Positions 25,621 to 38,192 of a DNA stretch of 64,000 nucleotides are shown here, piece after piece. The stretch spans positions 4,740,501 through 4,804,500 of the forward strand of contig CP064988.1 of assembly GCA_016699855.1 (NCBI GenBank). Direction: 5' to 3'. The translations under genes and the position numbers were made by a program. The stretch comes from Rhodospirillales bacterium (GTDB lineage Bacteria > Pseudomonadota > Alphaproteobacteria > Reyranellales > Reyranellaceae). The notes below the pieces were generated by a model that saw only the letters and a program-made list of their open reading frames with translations, was not told where the DNA came from and did not search any database. Within the stretch, counting starts at the first letter, position 1. Each line of letters starts with the position of its first letter.

Positions 25621-26357
25621 GCCGGGAGCCTCGCCGCGAGCGCCGCCAGCCACGACCGCACGGCCGACGGACCGTTGAAATCGCTATCCGCCGCCGCGAA
25701 CAACTCGCCGGCGACCCGCAGCGCGCCGCCGCCGAGGCGTCGGGCCGCGTCGAACGCGGAGAGGTCCGAGAAATCGTCGCCAATCATAAGCGGACGCCGC
25801 CCTGCGAACGGCGCGAGCCGCGACAGCGTCTCCAGCGCCGTGCCCTTGGACACGTGCTTCGGGACGATCTCGATGACCTTCCGGCCGGCGCAGAGGATCA
25901 GATGGTCGGGCCCGTCGGCGAGGATGCGGCGCAGCGCGGACTCGACCATGGGCTCGGCGGCGGGGGCCAGCCTGTAGTGGACGGCGATGGAGCAGGGCTT
26001 CTGTTCGATGACGATCCCCGGCGCGATATCCTCGAGCCGGCGCACGGCGTCGCGCACCGCGCCGTCCAGCGGCGCCGCGAGATCCACCGGTTCCCGACCG
26101 CGTTCCGTGCGGATCTCGGCGCCGTGCACGCCCGCGACGAGAAGGGTCGACGGCGCGAGAAGGCGGTCGATATCCGACACCGGGCGGCCCGTGATGATCG
26201 CCAACGCCCCGCCGAGGCCCGTCTGAAGGCGTTGGAGGAGCGGCACCAGACCGTCCGGGACGCGGACCGCGTCGGGAGTCGGCGCGATATCGATCAACGT
26301 GCCGTCGAGGTCGAGGAACAAAGCGCAGTCGAGTGCGTCTTCGAACCGCATCGACAT
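25617..26357 (-). CDS. otsB: Trehalose-6-phosphate phosphatase
   Basis: A 246-residue HAD-family phosphatase. The nucleophile motif FLDLDGTLIDI has D16 and D18; TGRPVSDIDRLL is motif II, KPCSIAVHYR the cap region, and MIGDDFSDLSAFDAA the Mg2+ motif IV. It removes phosphate from trehalose 6-phosphate. The ATG at 26357 (MSMRFEDAL) is chosen because homology begins there. The frame stays open upstream into the out-of-frame tail of the ATPase, but that sequence is low-complexity nonsense. The ATPase stop is 62 bases upstream. Confidence 0.92.
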   Translation of the reverse strand: MSMRFEDALDCALFLDLDGTLIDIAPTPDAVRVPDGLVPLLQRLQTGLGGALAIITGRPVSDIDRLLAPSTLLVAGVHGAEIRTERGREPVDLAAPLDGAVRDAVRRLEDIAPGIVIEQKPCSIAVHYRLAPAAEPMVESALRRILADGPDHLILCAGRKVIEIVPKHVSKGTALETLSRLAPFAGRRPLMIGDDFSDLSAFDAARRLGGGALRVAGELFAAADSDFNGPSAVRSWLAALAARLPA

Positions 26358-26419
26358 TAACTTTGGGTCCAGGGCCGGCGGGCGCAAGGTCGGGCCGCCG
26401 CGTCGGCATGAATCGGCGT

Positions 26420-29015
<2,596 letters not shown>

Positions 29016-29049
29016 GTCGGTCGTCCGATTCCTGTTGCCGAAACGCGAT

Positions 29050-29069
29050 GGGCGGCCCGCGGGCCGCCC
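29050..29069 (-). terminator. Perfect hairpin downstream of the molybdenum hydroxylase operon
   Basis: GGGCGGCCC-GC-GGGCCGCCC, a 9-bp perfect stem, lies 50 bases after the large-subunit stop and 35 bases before the ATPase start. Both genes run on the minus strand. No strong T-run follows. It is a likely operon end or attenuator, inferred from position. Confidence 0.45.
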
Positions 29070-29118
29070 AGGATGGAGCGCCCGATGGCCGCCACGGCCA
29101 CCGGGAGGGACGGCGGCG

Positions 29119-31398
29119 CTACTCCGCCGCCATCTTCGGGGTCGCCGCGTCGATCGCGGCCGACAGGCGCGGCGGCGACAGCGGCAGGTCGACGACGCGC
29201 ACGCCGGTGGCGCGGGCGACGGCGTTGCCGACGGTCGCCAGCGGCGGAACGATCGGCACCTCGCCGACGCCGCGCACGCCGTAGGGATGGTGCGGGTTGG
29301 GCACCTCCACGACGATGGTCTCGATCATCGGCAGGTCCGACGCCACCGGGATGCGGTAGTCGAGGAAGCCGGCGTTATCGAGTCTGCCCTTGGCGTTGTA
29401 GATGTACTCCTCGTTCAGCGCCCAGCCGATGCCCTGCACGGCGCCGCCCTGCATCTGGCCCTCGACGTAGCTGGGATGGATCGCTGTGCCGACGTCCTGC
29501 ACCGCGGTGTAGCGGTCGATGGTGACGATGCCGGTGTCGCGGTCGACCGCGAGGTCGCAGATGTGCACGCCGAAGCCGGGTCCGGCGCCCTGCGCGTTGA
29601 GCTGGGCGTGGCCGTTGATCGGGCCGCCGGTCTTGCCGGCGGTGGCCGCCAGCTGGGCCAGCGACAGCGGGTCGAACTCGCCGACGTTGCTGCTCGCCGG
29701 CTTGGCCATGCCGTCCTCCCAGACCACGCCCTCGGGATCGACGCCCCAGGTCTTGGCGGCGCGGATCTTGAGGTCGCGGATCATGTCCTTGACCGAGTTC
29801 ACCACCGCCAGGCCGGTGGCGAAGGTCACGCGGCTGCCGCCGGTGACGAAGTTGAACCCGATCGAGGCGGTGTCGGCGACGATCGGACGGACCTTGTCGT
29901 AGTCGACGCCGAGCTCCTCGGCCGCCATCATGGCGAGCGAGGCGCGCGAGCCGCCGATGTCGGGGTTGCCCGAGATGATCGTGACCGTGCCGTCCTCGGC
30001 GACGTGGGCGGCGGCGCTGGAATCGGCGCCGACGTTGAACCAGAAGCCGGCCGCGACGCCGCGCGCCATGCCCGGCTTGACCTTGCTCTTGTAGTGGGCG
30101 GAGTTCTTCGCCGCCTCGAGGCACTCGACGAAGCCGATGACGTCGAAGGTCGGGCCGTAGCTGGTCTTGGTGCCCTTCTTCGCCGCGTTCTTCAGGCGCA
30201 GGTCGATCGGATCCATGCGCAGCTCCTGCGCCAGGATGTCGAGCGTCGATTCGACGCCCCACGCCGTGATCGGCGCGCCGGGCGCGCGGTAGGCCGCGAC
30301 CTTGGGCCGGTTGCTGACGACGTCGTAGCCCGTGACCTTGATGTTCGGGATGTCGTAGCAGGCGAAGCTGGTCCAGCACGCCGGTCCCAGCGGCGAGCCG
30401 GGGAAGGCGCCGGCCTGCAGCGCGACGGTGCACTCGGCGGCGACGATGGTGCCGTCGCGCTTGGCGCCGATCTTGACCTTGACGGTGCCGCCGGGGGCGG
30501 GGCCCGAGGCGCGGAACACGTCCTCGCGGCTCATCACCATCTTCACGGGCTTGCCGGATTTGCGCGACAGCAGCACCGCGATCGGCTCGAGGTAGACCAC
30601 CGTCTTCCCGCCGAAGCCGCCGCCGATCTCGGTCGGCACGACGCGGATCTGCGAGGTCTCGATGTTGAGCAGGCGGCTGACGAAGCCGCGCACCTGGAAG
30701 TGGCCCTGGGTGCTGGCCCAGATCTGCACCTGGCCGTCCTCGGCGGCGCTGGCCAGCGTCGCGTGCGGCTCGATGTAGCCCTGGTGCACGGCCTGGGTGG
30801 TGTAGTCGCGCTCGACGACGACCTCGGCCTGGGCGAAGCCGGCGGCGGTGTCGCCCTTGGCGTTGTCCATGCGCTTGGCGATGTTCGACGCCTTGGTCGG
30901 CGCCGGCTTGACGCCTTCGGTGAAGAGGTGGTCATGCAGGACGGGGGCGCCGTCCTTCATCGCCTCGTCGACGTCGATGACGTGCGGCAGCACCTCGTAG
31001 TCGACCTTGATCAGGGCGAGCGCCGCCTTGGCGACGGCCTCCGTGGTGGCGGCGACGGCGGCGACGGGATGGCTCTCGAACAGGACCTTCTCGCGCGCCA
31101 TGACGCCGCGCGTGATGTCGCGCAGGTTCACCTGCATCTCGCCGGTCGGGACGATCATGTTGGGCTGGTCGGGGAAGTCCTTCGACGTCACAACCGCCTT
31201 CACGCCCGGCAGCGCCTCGGCCGCCGAGGTGTCGATCGACCTGATGATGGCGTGGGCGTGCGGGCTACGCAGCACCTTGCCGACGAGCTGGCCGGGCATG
31301 TTGAAGTCGGCGCCGAAACGGGCGCGTCCGGTCACCTTGTCGGCGCCGTCCGGGCGGTCGGGACGCGTGCCGATCCACTTGTAGACTGGCTTGCTCAT
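29119..31398 (-). CDS. Xanthine dehydrogenase-family molybdopterin-binding (large) subunit
   Basis: A 759-residue molybdenum hydroxylase large subunit. It has the N-terminal aldehyde oxidase/XDH a/b domain (TGRARFGADFNMPGQLVGKVL) and the cofactor motif IGGGFGGKTVV (~residues 255-265), then AYRAPGAPITAWGVES. The C-terminal part includes HPSYVEGQMQGGAVQGIGWAL and GVRGVGEVP, which carries the catalytic glutamate region. The AYRCSFR loop of true CO dehydrogenase is absent, so this is an aromatic, purine or aldehyde hydroxylase rather than CODH. The ATG overlaps the stop of the 2Fe-2S subunit (ATGA). Maturation factors are not in the window. Confidence 0.92.
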   Translation of the reverse strand: MSKPVYKWIGTRPDRPDGADKVTGRARFGADFNMPGQLVGKVLRSPHAHAIIRSIDTSAAEALPGVKAVVTSKDFPDQPNMIVPTGEMQVNLRDITRGVMAREKVLFESHPVAAVAATTEAVAKAALALIKVDYEVLPHVIDVDEAMKDGAPVLHDHLFTEGVKPAPTKASNIAKRMDNAKGDTAAGFAQAEVVVERDYTTQAVHQGYIEPHATLASAAEDGQVQIWASTQGHFQVRGFVSRLLNIETSQIRVVPTEIGGGFGGKTVVYLEPIAVLLSRKSGKPVKMVMSREDVFRASGPAPGGTVKVKIGAKRDGTIVAAECTVALQAGAFPGSPLGPACWTSFACYDIPNIKVTGYDVVSNRPKVAAYRAPGAPITAWGVESTLDILAQELRMDPIDLRLKNAAKKGTKTSYGPTFDVIGFVECLEAAKNSAHYKSKVKPGMARGVAAGFWFNVGADSSAAAHVAEDGTVTIISGNPDIGGSRASLAMMAAEELGVDYDKVRPIVADTASIGFNFVTGGSRVTFATGLAVVNSVKDMIRDLKIRAAKTWGVDPEGVVWEDGMAKPASSNVGEFDPLSLAQLAATAGKTGGPINGHAQLNAQGAGPGFGVHICDLAVDRDTGIVTIDRYTAVQDVGTAIHPSYVEGQMQGGAVQGIGWALNEEYIYNAKGRLDNAGFLDYRIPVASDLPMIETIVVEVPNPHHPYGVRGVGEVPIVPPLATVGNAVARATGVRVVDLPLSPPRLSAAIDAATPKMAAE

Positions 31399-31877
31399 CG
31401 CGCTGTCTCCCTCATGTCGGCGGCCACTTCCATGACCGCGCGGATGATCTTGTCGTAGCCGGTGCAGCGGCAGAGGTTGCCGGCGAGCCAGTACCTCACC
31501 TCGGTCTCGGTCGGGTTCTTGTTGCGCGCCAGCAGCGCCCGCGCGGCGACGAGGACGCCGGGCGTGCAGATGCCGCACTGGAGCGCCGCGAACTCGACGA
31601 ACTTCTTCTGCAGGGCGTGGAGCTGGTCGCCCTTGGCCATGCCCTCGATGGTCTCGATGCGCTTGCCCTCGGCCTCCGGCGCCAGCACGAGGCAGCTGCA
31701 CACCAGCCGGTCGTCGATCGTGACGCTGCACGCGCCGCAGTCGCCCGAGCCGCAGCCCTCCTTGGTGCCGGTCAGGCCGAGCTGGTCGCGCAGCACGTCG
31801 AGGACGGTCTGCGAGGCGTCGCACAGGAACTCGACCGGCTCGCCGTTGATGGTGGTGGTGACGTGCGTCTTAGCCAT
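31395..31877 (-). CDS. 2Fe-2S subunit of molybdenum hydroxylase
   Basis: A 160-residue small subunit with two iron-sulfur clusters. The plant-ferredoxin type is CGSGDCGACSVTIDDRLVC (~residues 42-60); the all-alpha type has CGICTPG and CRCTGYDKI. It carries electrons from the molybdenum site to FAD. Order medium-small-large on one strand with two-base spacing upstream and a four-base overlap downstream shows a three-gene operon. Confidence 0.94.
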   Translation of the reverse strand: MAKTHVTTTINGEPVEFLCDASQTVLDVLRDQLGLTGTKEGCGSGDCGACSVTIDDRLVCSCLVLAPEAEGKRIETIEGMAKGDQLHALQKKFVEFAALQCGICTPGVLVAARALLARNKNPTETEVRYWLAGNLCRCTGYDKIIRAVMEVAADMRETAR

Positions 31878-31879
31878 GG

Positions 31880-32746
31880 TTAGCGCCCTCCCGCGCGTTC
31901 GGCCGCGATGGCCGTGGCGCGCTTCAGAAGAACGCCGGCGATCTTGGTTCGGTAGACGATGGTGCCGCGCTTGTCGTCGATCGGTTTGCAGGCGGCGCGG
32001 CAGGCGGCGGCGGCGGCCTCCAGCGCCTTGTCGTCGAGCTTGGAGCCGACCAGCGCCTTGCCGGCGGCCTCGACCAGCAGCACGGTCGGCGCCACGGCGC
32101 CGAGGCCGACGCGGGCGGCGACGCAGACGCCGTCCTTCATCGTCAGGCTGACGCCGCAGCCGACGACCGCGATGTCCATCTCGGTGCGCGGGATCAGCCG
32201 CAGATAGGCGTCGCCCGACCCGGCGGGACGCGCCGGCAAAGTGATGCTGACGACGATCTCGCCCGGCTCGAGCGTGGTGCGGCCCGGTCCGGCGTGGATC
32301 TTCTCAACCGGCACCTCGCGGCGCCCCTTCGGTCCTTGGATCGTGACCGTCGCGTCGGCGGCGACCAGCGCCGGCACGCTGTCGGCGGCGGGCGAGGCGT
32401 TGCACAGATTGCCGCCGGCCGAGGCGCGGCCCTGGATCTGCTTGGAGCCGATCAGGTTGATGGCCTCGACCACGCCCGGCCACGCCTTCTTGAGCGCGGC
32501 GTGCTCGCCGATGACGGCGCCCGACACTGCCGCGCCGATCCGGAACGACCCGGCCTTCTCCTCGATCGTCGTCATCTCGGCGATCTTCTTGACGTCGACG
32601 ATGGAGGTCGCCTTGAGCACGCCGGCGCGAAGCTGCACCAGCAGATCTGTGCCGCCGGCCAGGATGCGGCCGGCGCCCTTGGCGGCGACCATCGCCCCCA
32701 CGGCTTCGTCCAGCGTGCTTGGCGCGCTGTAGCTTAGATCGGTCAT
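31880..32746 (-). CDS. FAD-binding (medium) subunit of molybdenum hydroxylase
   Basis: A 288-residue CoxM-like protein. FAD-binding motifs are AGGTDLLVQLRAG (pyrophosphate loop, ~residues 31-43) and GRASAGGNLCNASPAAD (~105-121). The C-terminal CO_deh_flav_C domain follows. The ATG at 32746 (MTDLSYSAP) is used; the upstream in-frame extension is unrelated low-complexity sequence. It is the first gene of the operon. The ~200-base divergent gap to the potassium-channel gene should contain the operon promoter. Confidence 0.92.
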   Translation of the reverse strand: MTDLSYSAPSTLDEAVGAMVAAKGAGRILAGGTDLLVQLRAGVLKATSIVDVKKIAEMTTIEEKAGSFRIGAAVSGAVIGEHAALKKAWPGVVEAINLIGSKQIQGRASAGGNLCNASPAADSVPALVAADATVTIQGPKGRREVPVEKIHAGPGRTTLEPGEIVVSITLPARPAGSGDAYLRLIPRTEMDIAVVGCGVSLTMKDGVCVAARVGLGAVAPTVLLVEAAGKALVGSKLDDKALEAAAAACRAACKPIDDKRGTIVYRTKIAGVLLKRATAIAAERAGGR

Positions 32747-32943
32747 CTTTGGTTCCCGTTGGTGTTTCCGGTCCCCGACGGCTCCCGTTGATCCGGGAGT
32801 CCGGTCTGGATCGCCGCCACTATGGCGGCTCGCGCGGGGCCCTGCAAACCGCGTTTTCGGGACGCCGCCGTTCGGGAATTGCCGTTTCGGCGGGCCGAGG
32901 TCAGGATCGGCGTCCCGCAACGCACAGGCAGGGGCGCGCGATC

Positions 32944-33336
32944 ATGAAGGCCTTCGTCAACGCCACCGACACGTTCAAGGAACTGGCGGGCATCTATCTC
33001 GCCTTCGTCGGCGTCGCCGCCGTCGTGTTCCATTTCGCCGAGGACAAGCCGCTGCTCGACTCGCTGTGGTGGGCGTTCGTGACGGCGATGACCGTCGGCT
33101 ACGGCGATTTCGCGCCGGTCACGCTGATCGGACGCATCAACGGCGTGATCCTGATGCACGTCGCGCCCTTGATCATCATCCCGCTGGTGGTCGCGCGCCT
33201 GCTCGACAAGGTGATGGTCGACCACGACGCGTTCACCCACCACGAGCAGGAGGCCCTGAAGGCCGAGATCGCGGCCATGCGCGGCGACCTCGCCGAGCTC
33301 AAGGCGGCGCTGCTGGCCAAGGCCGCCGAGCGGTAG
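32944..33336 (+). CDS. Two-helix potassium channel-like protein
   Basis: A 130-residue protein with two membrane helices (residues ~14-32 and ~63-83) around a pore loop that carries the K+ selectivity filter TVGYGD. The C-terminal ~45 residues (HHEQEALKAEIAAMRGDLAELKAALLAKA) form a coiled coil, which probably holds the tetramer together. There is no RCK or cyclic-nucleotide domain, so gating is not evident. The ATG at 32944 is the first that leaves a normal N-terminus. Confidence 0.87.
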   Translation: MKAFVNATDTFKELAGIYLAFVGVAAVVFHFAEDKPLLDSLWWAFVTAMTVGYGDFAPVTLIGRINGVILMHVAPLIIIPLVVARLLDKVMVDHDAFTHHEQEALKAEIAAMRGDLAELKAALLAKAAER

Positions 33337-33418
33337 CGGCCGCGCGGGTTGCCTCAGATGATGGTTCAGGTTAAGTTAAAGTGATTTCACAGAATTGATT
33401 GTTCGAAGGTTTCGAAAC

Positions 33419-33904
33419 ATGCATATGCCGTTGATGAGGCAGGAGAATCTCGCTGCGACCTCGATGCGCGACGCGCCGATCGACCCAGGCTGGATTCTGG
33501 CTGGCGAACCCCGCGCACGGGTCGCGTCGCTGTCACGGCACACCGACGACACGGCGTGGACCGACCTGTGGGATTGCACCGCCGGCGCGTTCGAGTGGCG
33601 CTACGATGTCGATGAGACGATCCATGTTGTCGACGGCGCCGCCGAGCTGACCGATGATTCCGGCCGGACCTGGTCGCTGCGGGCGGGCGACGTGGCGTCG
33701 TTCCGTGCCGGCAGCCGGGTCCGCTGGGTCATCCCCGACTACGTCCGCAAGGTCGCCTTCTGCCAGCACCGCGTGCCGCGGCCGCTGGTGCCGTTGATGA
33801 CGGTGGATCGCCGGCTACGTGAGCGGCCGCGCTGGCGCCAAGCCGCCGCGACGATGGCGGGGATGCTGACCGCCGCGACCGCCGTCGCGCTGGTCGTCGA
33901 CTAG
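33419..33904 (+). CDS. Cupin-fold protein with C-terminal membrane anchor
   Basis: A 161-residue protein. Residues ~50-115 form a small cupin of the Cupin_3/EutQ-like type (WDCTAGAFEWRYDVDETIHVVDG, then SLRAGDVASFRAGSRVRWVI). The C-terminus ends in a basic stretch followed by a hydrophobic helix (MAGMLTAATAVALVVD), suggesting a tail anchor. Function is unknown. The upstream ~80 bases are unusually AT-rich for this genome (TTAAGTTAAAGTGATTTCAC), which suggests a strong promoter, and contain two TTCGAA boxes just before the start. Confidence 0.75.
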   Translation: MHMPLMRQENLAATSMRDAPIDPGWILAGEPRARVASLSRHTDDTAWTDLWDCTAGAFEWRYDVDETIHVVDGAAELTDDSGRTWSLRAGDVASFRAGSRVRWVIPDYVRKVAFCQHRVPRPLVPLMTVDRRLRERPRWRQAAATMAGMLTAATAVALVVD

Positions 33905-34000
33905 CGCCGTTCCATCATCAGCCGGATTTGCGGACCGCTCATCGCGGCCCCATGTTGACGTCGTAGGCCGCGCGGGACGGCGGCCGTCGACGGGAGCGTC

Positions 34001-35401
<1,401 letters not shown>

Positions 35402-35479
35402 GGTCGCCGCTTACCCACATTGGCCGCGCGCCGGACGGCGGATAGCATCGCGTCGGCGGGCGGCGGTATCTGGTTCGAC

Positions 35480-35722
35480 GAAGCCCCTCACCCCGGCCCT
35501 CTCCCCCTCGTCAGGGGGAGAGGGGGGCATGAACGCGCTTCGCGGCGCGTTCTTCCTCCTTCTCCCCCTCGTTGGGGGGAGAGGGGGTATGAACACGCTT
35601 CGCGGCGCGTTCTTCCTCCTTCTCCCCCTCGTCGGGGCGGAAGGGGGGATGAACGCGCTTCGCGGCGGGTTCTTCCTCCCTCTCCCCGCGCAGGCGGGGA
35701 GAGGGTCGGGGTGAGGGGCTTC
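35480..35722. repeat. Composite repeat: 27-bp terminal inverted repeats around three 60-bp tandem units
   Basis: The left end GAAGCCCCTCACCCCGGCCC... (35480-35506) and right end (35696-35722) are inverted copies with one mismatch in 27. Between them lie three head-to-tail 60-bp units (35529-35588, 35589-35648, 35649-35708), each containing ATGAACGCGCTTCGCGGCG and a CTCCCCCTCG...GGGGGGAG hairpin. The unit length is a multiple of three, so a 61-codon repetitive frame is open through it, but nothing supports expression. It fills most of the 363-base gap between fumC and the formate-THF ligase gene. The structure resembles a small non-autonomous mobile repeat. Confidence 0.85.
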
Positions 35723-35764
35723 CTGCCCGCCGGGGAATGCGAAGCGATAGGGGGGGGAGACGGC

Positions 35765-37444
35765 ATGGCCGAGGTGCTCAGCGACATCGAGATCGCGCGG
35801 CGGGCGACGCCGCGTCGGCTGGTCGAGGTGGCGGCGAAGATCGGGATCGGCGACGACGCGCTGGAGCCCTACGGACGCACCAAGGCGAAGGTCGACCTCG
35901 CCGCGCTGCCCGGCCTCGCGGCGGCGAAGCCGGGCCATCTGATCCTCGTCACCGCGATCAATCCCACGGCGGCGGGCGAGGGCAAGACCACCACCACGAT
36001 CGGGCTGGGCGACGCGCTCAACCGCATCGGCAAGCGCACGGCGATCGCGCTGCGCGAGCCCAGCCTCGGGCCGTGCTTCGGCCAGAAGGGCGGCGCCACC
36101 GGCGGCGGCTACGCCCAGGTCGTGCCGATGGCCGAGATCAACCTCCACTTCACCGGCGATTTCCACGCCATCACCACGGCGCCCAACCTGCTCGCGGCGA
36201 TGCTGGACAACCACGTCTACTGGGGCAACGCGCTGGGCATCGATTCGCGGCGCGTGTTCTGGCCGCGCGCCATGGACATGAACGACCGCGCGCTGCGCGA
36301 CGTCGTGCTCAGCCTCGGCGGCGTCGCCAACGGCTTCCCGCGGCAGGGCCGGTTCGACATCACCACGGCGTCCGAGGTGATGGCCATCCTCTGCCTGGCG
36401 CGCGACCTGAAGGACCTCGAGGCGCGGCTGGCGCGCATCGTCGTCGCCGAGACCCGCGACGGCAGGATGGTGACCGCCGGCGACCTGAAGGCCGCGCCGG
36501 CGATGGCCGCGATCCTCAAGGACGCCGCCAAGCCCAACCTCGTGCAGACGCTCGAGGGCAATCCGGTGCTGGTCCATGGCGGCCCCTTCGCCAACATCGC
36601 GCACGGCTGCAACTCGCTCATCGCGACCCGCGCGGCGCTGGGGCTGGCCGACTACGTCGTCACCGAGGCCGGCTTCGGCGCCGATCTCGGGGCCGAGAAG
36701 TTCCTCGATATCAAGTGCCGCGTCGGCGGCCTGAAGCCGGCGCTCGCCGTGGTGGTGGCGACGGTGCGGGCGTTGAAGCTGCACGGCGGCGCCGACGCCA
36801 AGGCGCTGGGCGCCGAGAACCTCGACGCCGTCGCCAAGGGTCTCCCCAACCTGCTGCGCCACGTCGAGAACCTGGCCAAGTTCGGCCTGCCGGTGCTGGT
36901 CGGCATCAACCGCTTCACCTCGGACACGCCCGCCGAGCTGGCGCTGATCGAGGCCAAATGCGCCGAGGCCGGCGCCAAGGCGATCCTGTGCGAGCACTGG
37001 GCGAAGGGCGGGGAGGGCGCCGAGGCGCTGGCGCGCGAGGCCGTCGCCGTGATCGACAAGGGCGCCGCGAAATTCGCGCCGCTCTATCCCGACGACATGC
37101 CGCTGCTCGACAAGATCGGCGTCGTCGCGCGCGAGGTCTACCGCGCCGCCGGCGTCGCGCCGACCGCGGCGGTGCGCAACCGCGCCGCCGCGCTGGAGGC
37201 GGCCGGCTTCGGCAAGCTGCCGGTGTGCATCGCCAAGACGCAGTACAGCTTCGCCGCCGACCCGGCGCTGCGCGGCGCGCCGACCGGCCACACCCTGCCG
37301 ATCCGCGAGCTGCGGCTCTCGGCCGGCGCCGGCTTCGTGGTCGCGCTGGCCGGCGACATCATGACCATGCCCGGCTTGCCGCGGGTGCCGGCCGCCGAGC
37401 GCATCCACCTGATGGCCGACGGCGAGATCGACGGCATCTTCTAA
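35765..37444 (+). CDS. fhs: Formate--tetrahydrofolate ligase
   Basis: A 559-residue enzyme that makes 10-formyl-THF from formate, THF and ATP. Motifs: ITAINPTAAGEGKTTTTIGL (P-loop), REPSLGPCFGQKGGATGGGY, FTGDFHAITTAPNLL, EAGFGADLGAEKF and the end ADGEIDGIF. The ATG at 35765 (MAEVLSDIEIARRA) is the family start; in-frame sequence upstream belongs to the repeat element. A formate-assimilating or C1-serine metabolism role is likely. The P-loop kinase gene follows 25 bases later. Confidence 0.96.
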   Translation: MAEVLSDIEIARRATPRRLVEVAAKIGIGDDALEPYGRTKAKVDLAALPGLAAAKPGHLILVTAINPTAAGEGKTTTTIGLGDALNRIGKRTAIALREPSLGPCFGQKGGATGGGYAQVVPMAEINLHFTGDFHAITTAPNLLAAMLDNHVYWGNALGIDSRRVFWPRAMDMNDRALRDVVLSLGGVANGFPRQGRFDITTASEVMAILCLARDLKDLEARLARIVVAETRDGRMVTAGDLKAAPAMAAILKDAAKPNLVQTLEGNPVLVHGGPFANIAHGCNSLIATRAALGLADYVVTEAGFGADLGAEKFLDIKCRVGGLKPALAVVVATVRALKLHGGADAKALGAENLDAVAKGLPNLLRHVENLAKFGLPVLVGINRFTSDTPAELALIEAKCAEAGAKAILCEHWAKGGEGAEALAREAVAVIDKGAAKFAPLYPDDMPLLDKIGVVAREVYRAAGVAPTAAVRNRAAALEAAGFGKLPVCIAKTQYSFAADPALRGAPTGHTLPIRELRLSAGAGFVVALAGDIMTMPGLPRVPAAERIHLMADGEIDGIF

Positions 37445-37469
37445 GCGCGGACCGACGCGGAGCGGCGCG

Positions 37470-37988
37470 ATGGCGACGCTGGTGGCGATGTGCGGTTTGG
37501 CGTTCTCCGGCAAATCGACCATCGCGCGGCTTCTGGCCGACGCGCTCGACGCGCCGAGGATCAGCCTCGACGCGATCAACGAGGAGCGTGGTCTCGACGG
37601 CGGCGCCGGCATTCCCGACGCCGAATGGGAGGCGACCAGCCGGATCGCCGTCACGCGCCTGCGCGCCGCGCTCGCGGCCGGCCGGCACGCCGTGCTCGAC
37701 GACACGCTCTCGCACCGCTTCCTGCGCGACCGCTACCGCGCCGTCGCGGCGGAGGCGGGCGCGGCCTTCGCGTTGGTGTTCGTCGACACGCCGCTGGACG
37801 AGATCCGGCGCCGGCGTCGGCTCAACGACGCCGAGCGTGGTCGTCCGACGATCGCCGACACCGTATTCGACCACCACGCGGCGCGCTTCGAGCGTCCCGC
37901 CGACGACGAGATCGCGATCCGCATCGCGGGCGCGGCCGACATCGACTCGCTGCTCGCCAACCCGTCCCGCGCGCTCGTCGCCCGCTAA
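37470..37988 (+). CDS. AAA/zeta-like P-loop kinase
   Basis: A 172-residue small nucleotide-binding protein. The Walker A is CGLAFSGKST (~residues 8-17); LDAINEE, HAVLDDTLSH and the basic lid ETP-type region DEIRRRRRLNDAERGRP match small-molecule kinases of the AAA_33 group. The substrate is unknown. There is no antitoxin gene, so a toxin role is not supported. It follows fhs closely and may be co-transcribed. Confidence 0.8.
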   Translation: MATLVAMCGLAFSGKSTIARLLADALDAPRISLDAINEERGLDGGAGIPDAEWEATSRIAVTRLRAALAAGRHAVLDDTLSHRFLRDRYRAVAAEAGAAFALVFVDTPLDEIRRRRRLNDAERGRPTIADTVFDHHAARFERPADDEIAIRIAGAADIDSLLANPSRALVAR

Positions 37989-38037
37989 AGCGAATCGGCT
38001 GCCGGTGCGCTCAGACCGGTCCAGCCGCTCCGGACCC

Positions 38038-38110
38038 CACTGTCATCCCGAGCGCCGCGAGGGATCCAGGCGCCGCCCCTGGATCCCTCGCGGCGCTCGG
38101 GATGACAGTG
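38038..38110. repeat. Interspersed palindromic repeat, copy 2 (perfect 33-bp stem)
   Basis: Arms 38038-38070 and 38078-38110 are perfect inverted complements of 33 bases (CACTGTCATCCCGAGCGCCG... and its complement) with a 7-base loop CGCCGCC. The core GTCATCCCGAGCG-GCGAGGGATC is shared with 16293-16358. It lies between convergent genes. Either a mobile palindromic element or a transcription end. Confidence 0.92.
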
Positions 38111-38192
38111 GTGCGCCGTTCGCGACAACGGTGGTGGGGTGTCGGAGAACGCCGGTCGGTGTGCTGCGACGGAGCGACCAGCGCGCCGTCGA

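Noticed and set aside
29119..32746. Aerobic carbon monoxide dehydrogenase
   Set aside because: The gene set and order are CoxMSL-like, but the AYRCSFR active-site loop of true CO dehydrogenase is replaced by AYRAPGAP.
35529..35714. A 61-codon frame of three 20-residue repeats starting MNALRGAFF
   Set aside because: It arises because a 60-bp DNA repeat is divisible by three. There is no ribosome site of quality, and inverted ends show it belongs to a repeat element.
35480..35722. CRISPR array
   Set aside because: The units are contiguous 60-bp tandem repeats with no unique spacers, and no cas genes are in the window.
37470..37988. Zeta toxin of a toxin-antitoxin pair
   Set aside because: There is a P-loop kinase fold but no epsilon-type antitoxin gene beside it, and it follows fhs as an ordinary operon member.
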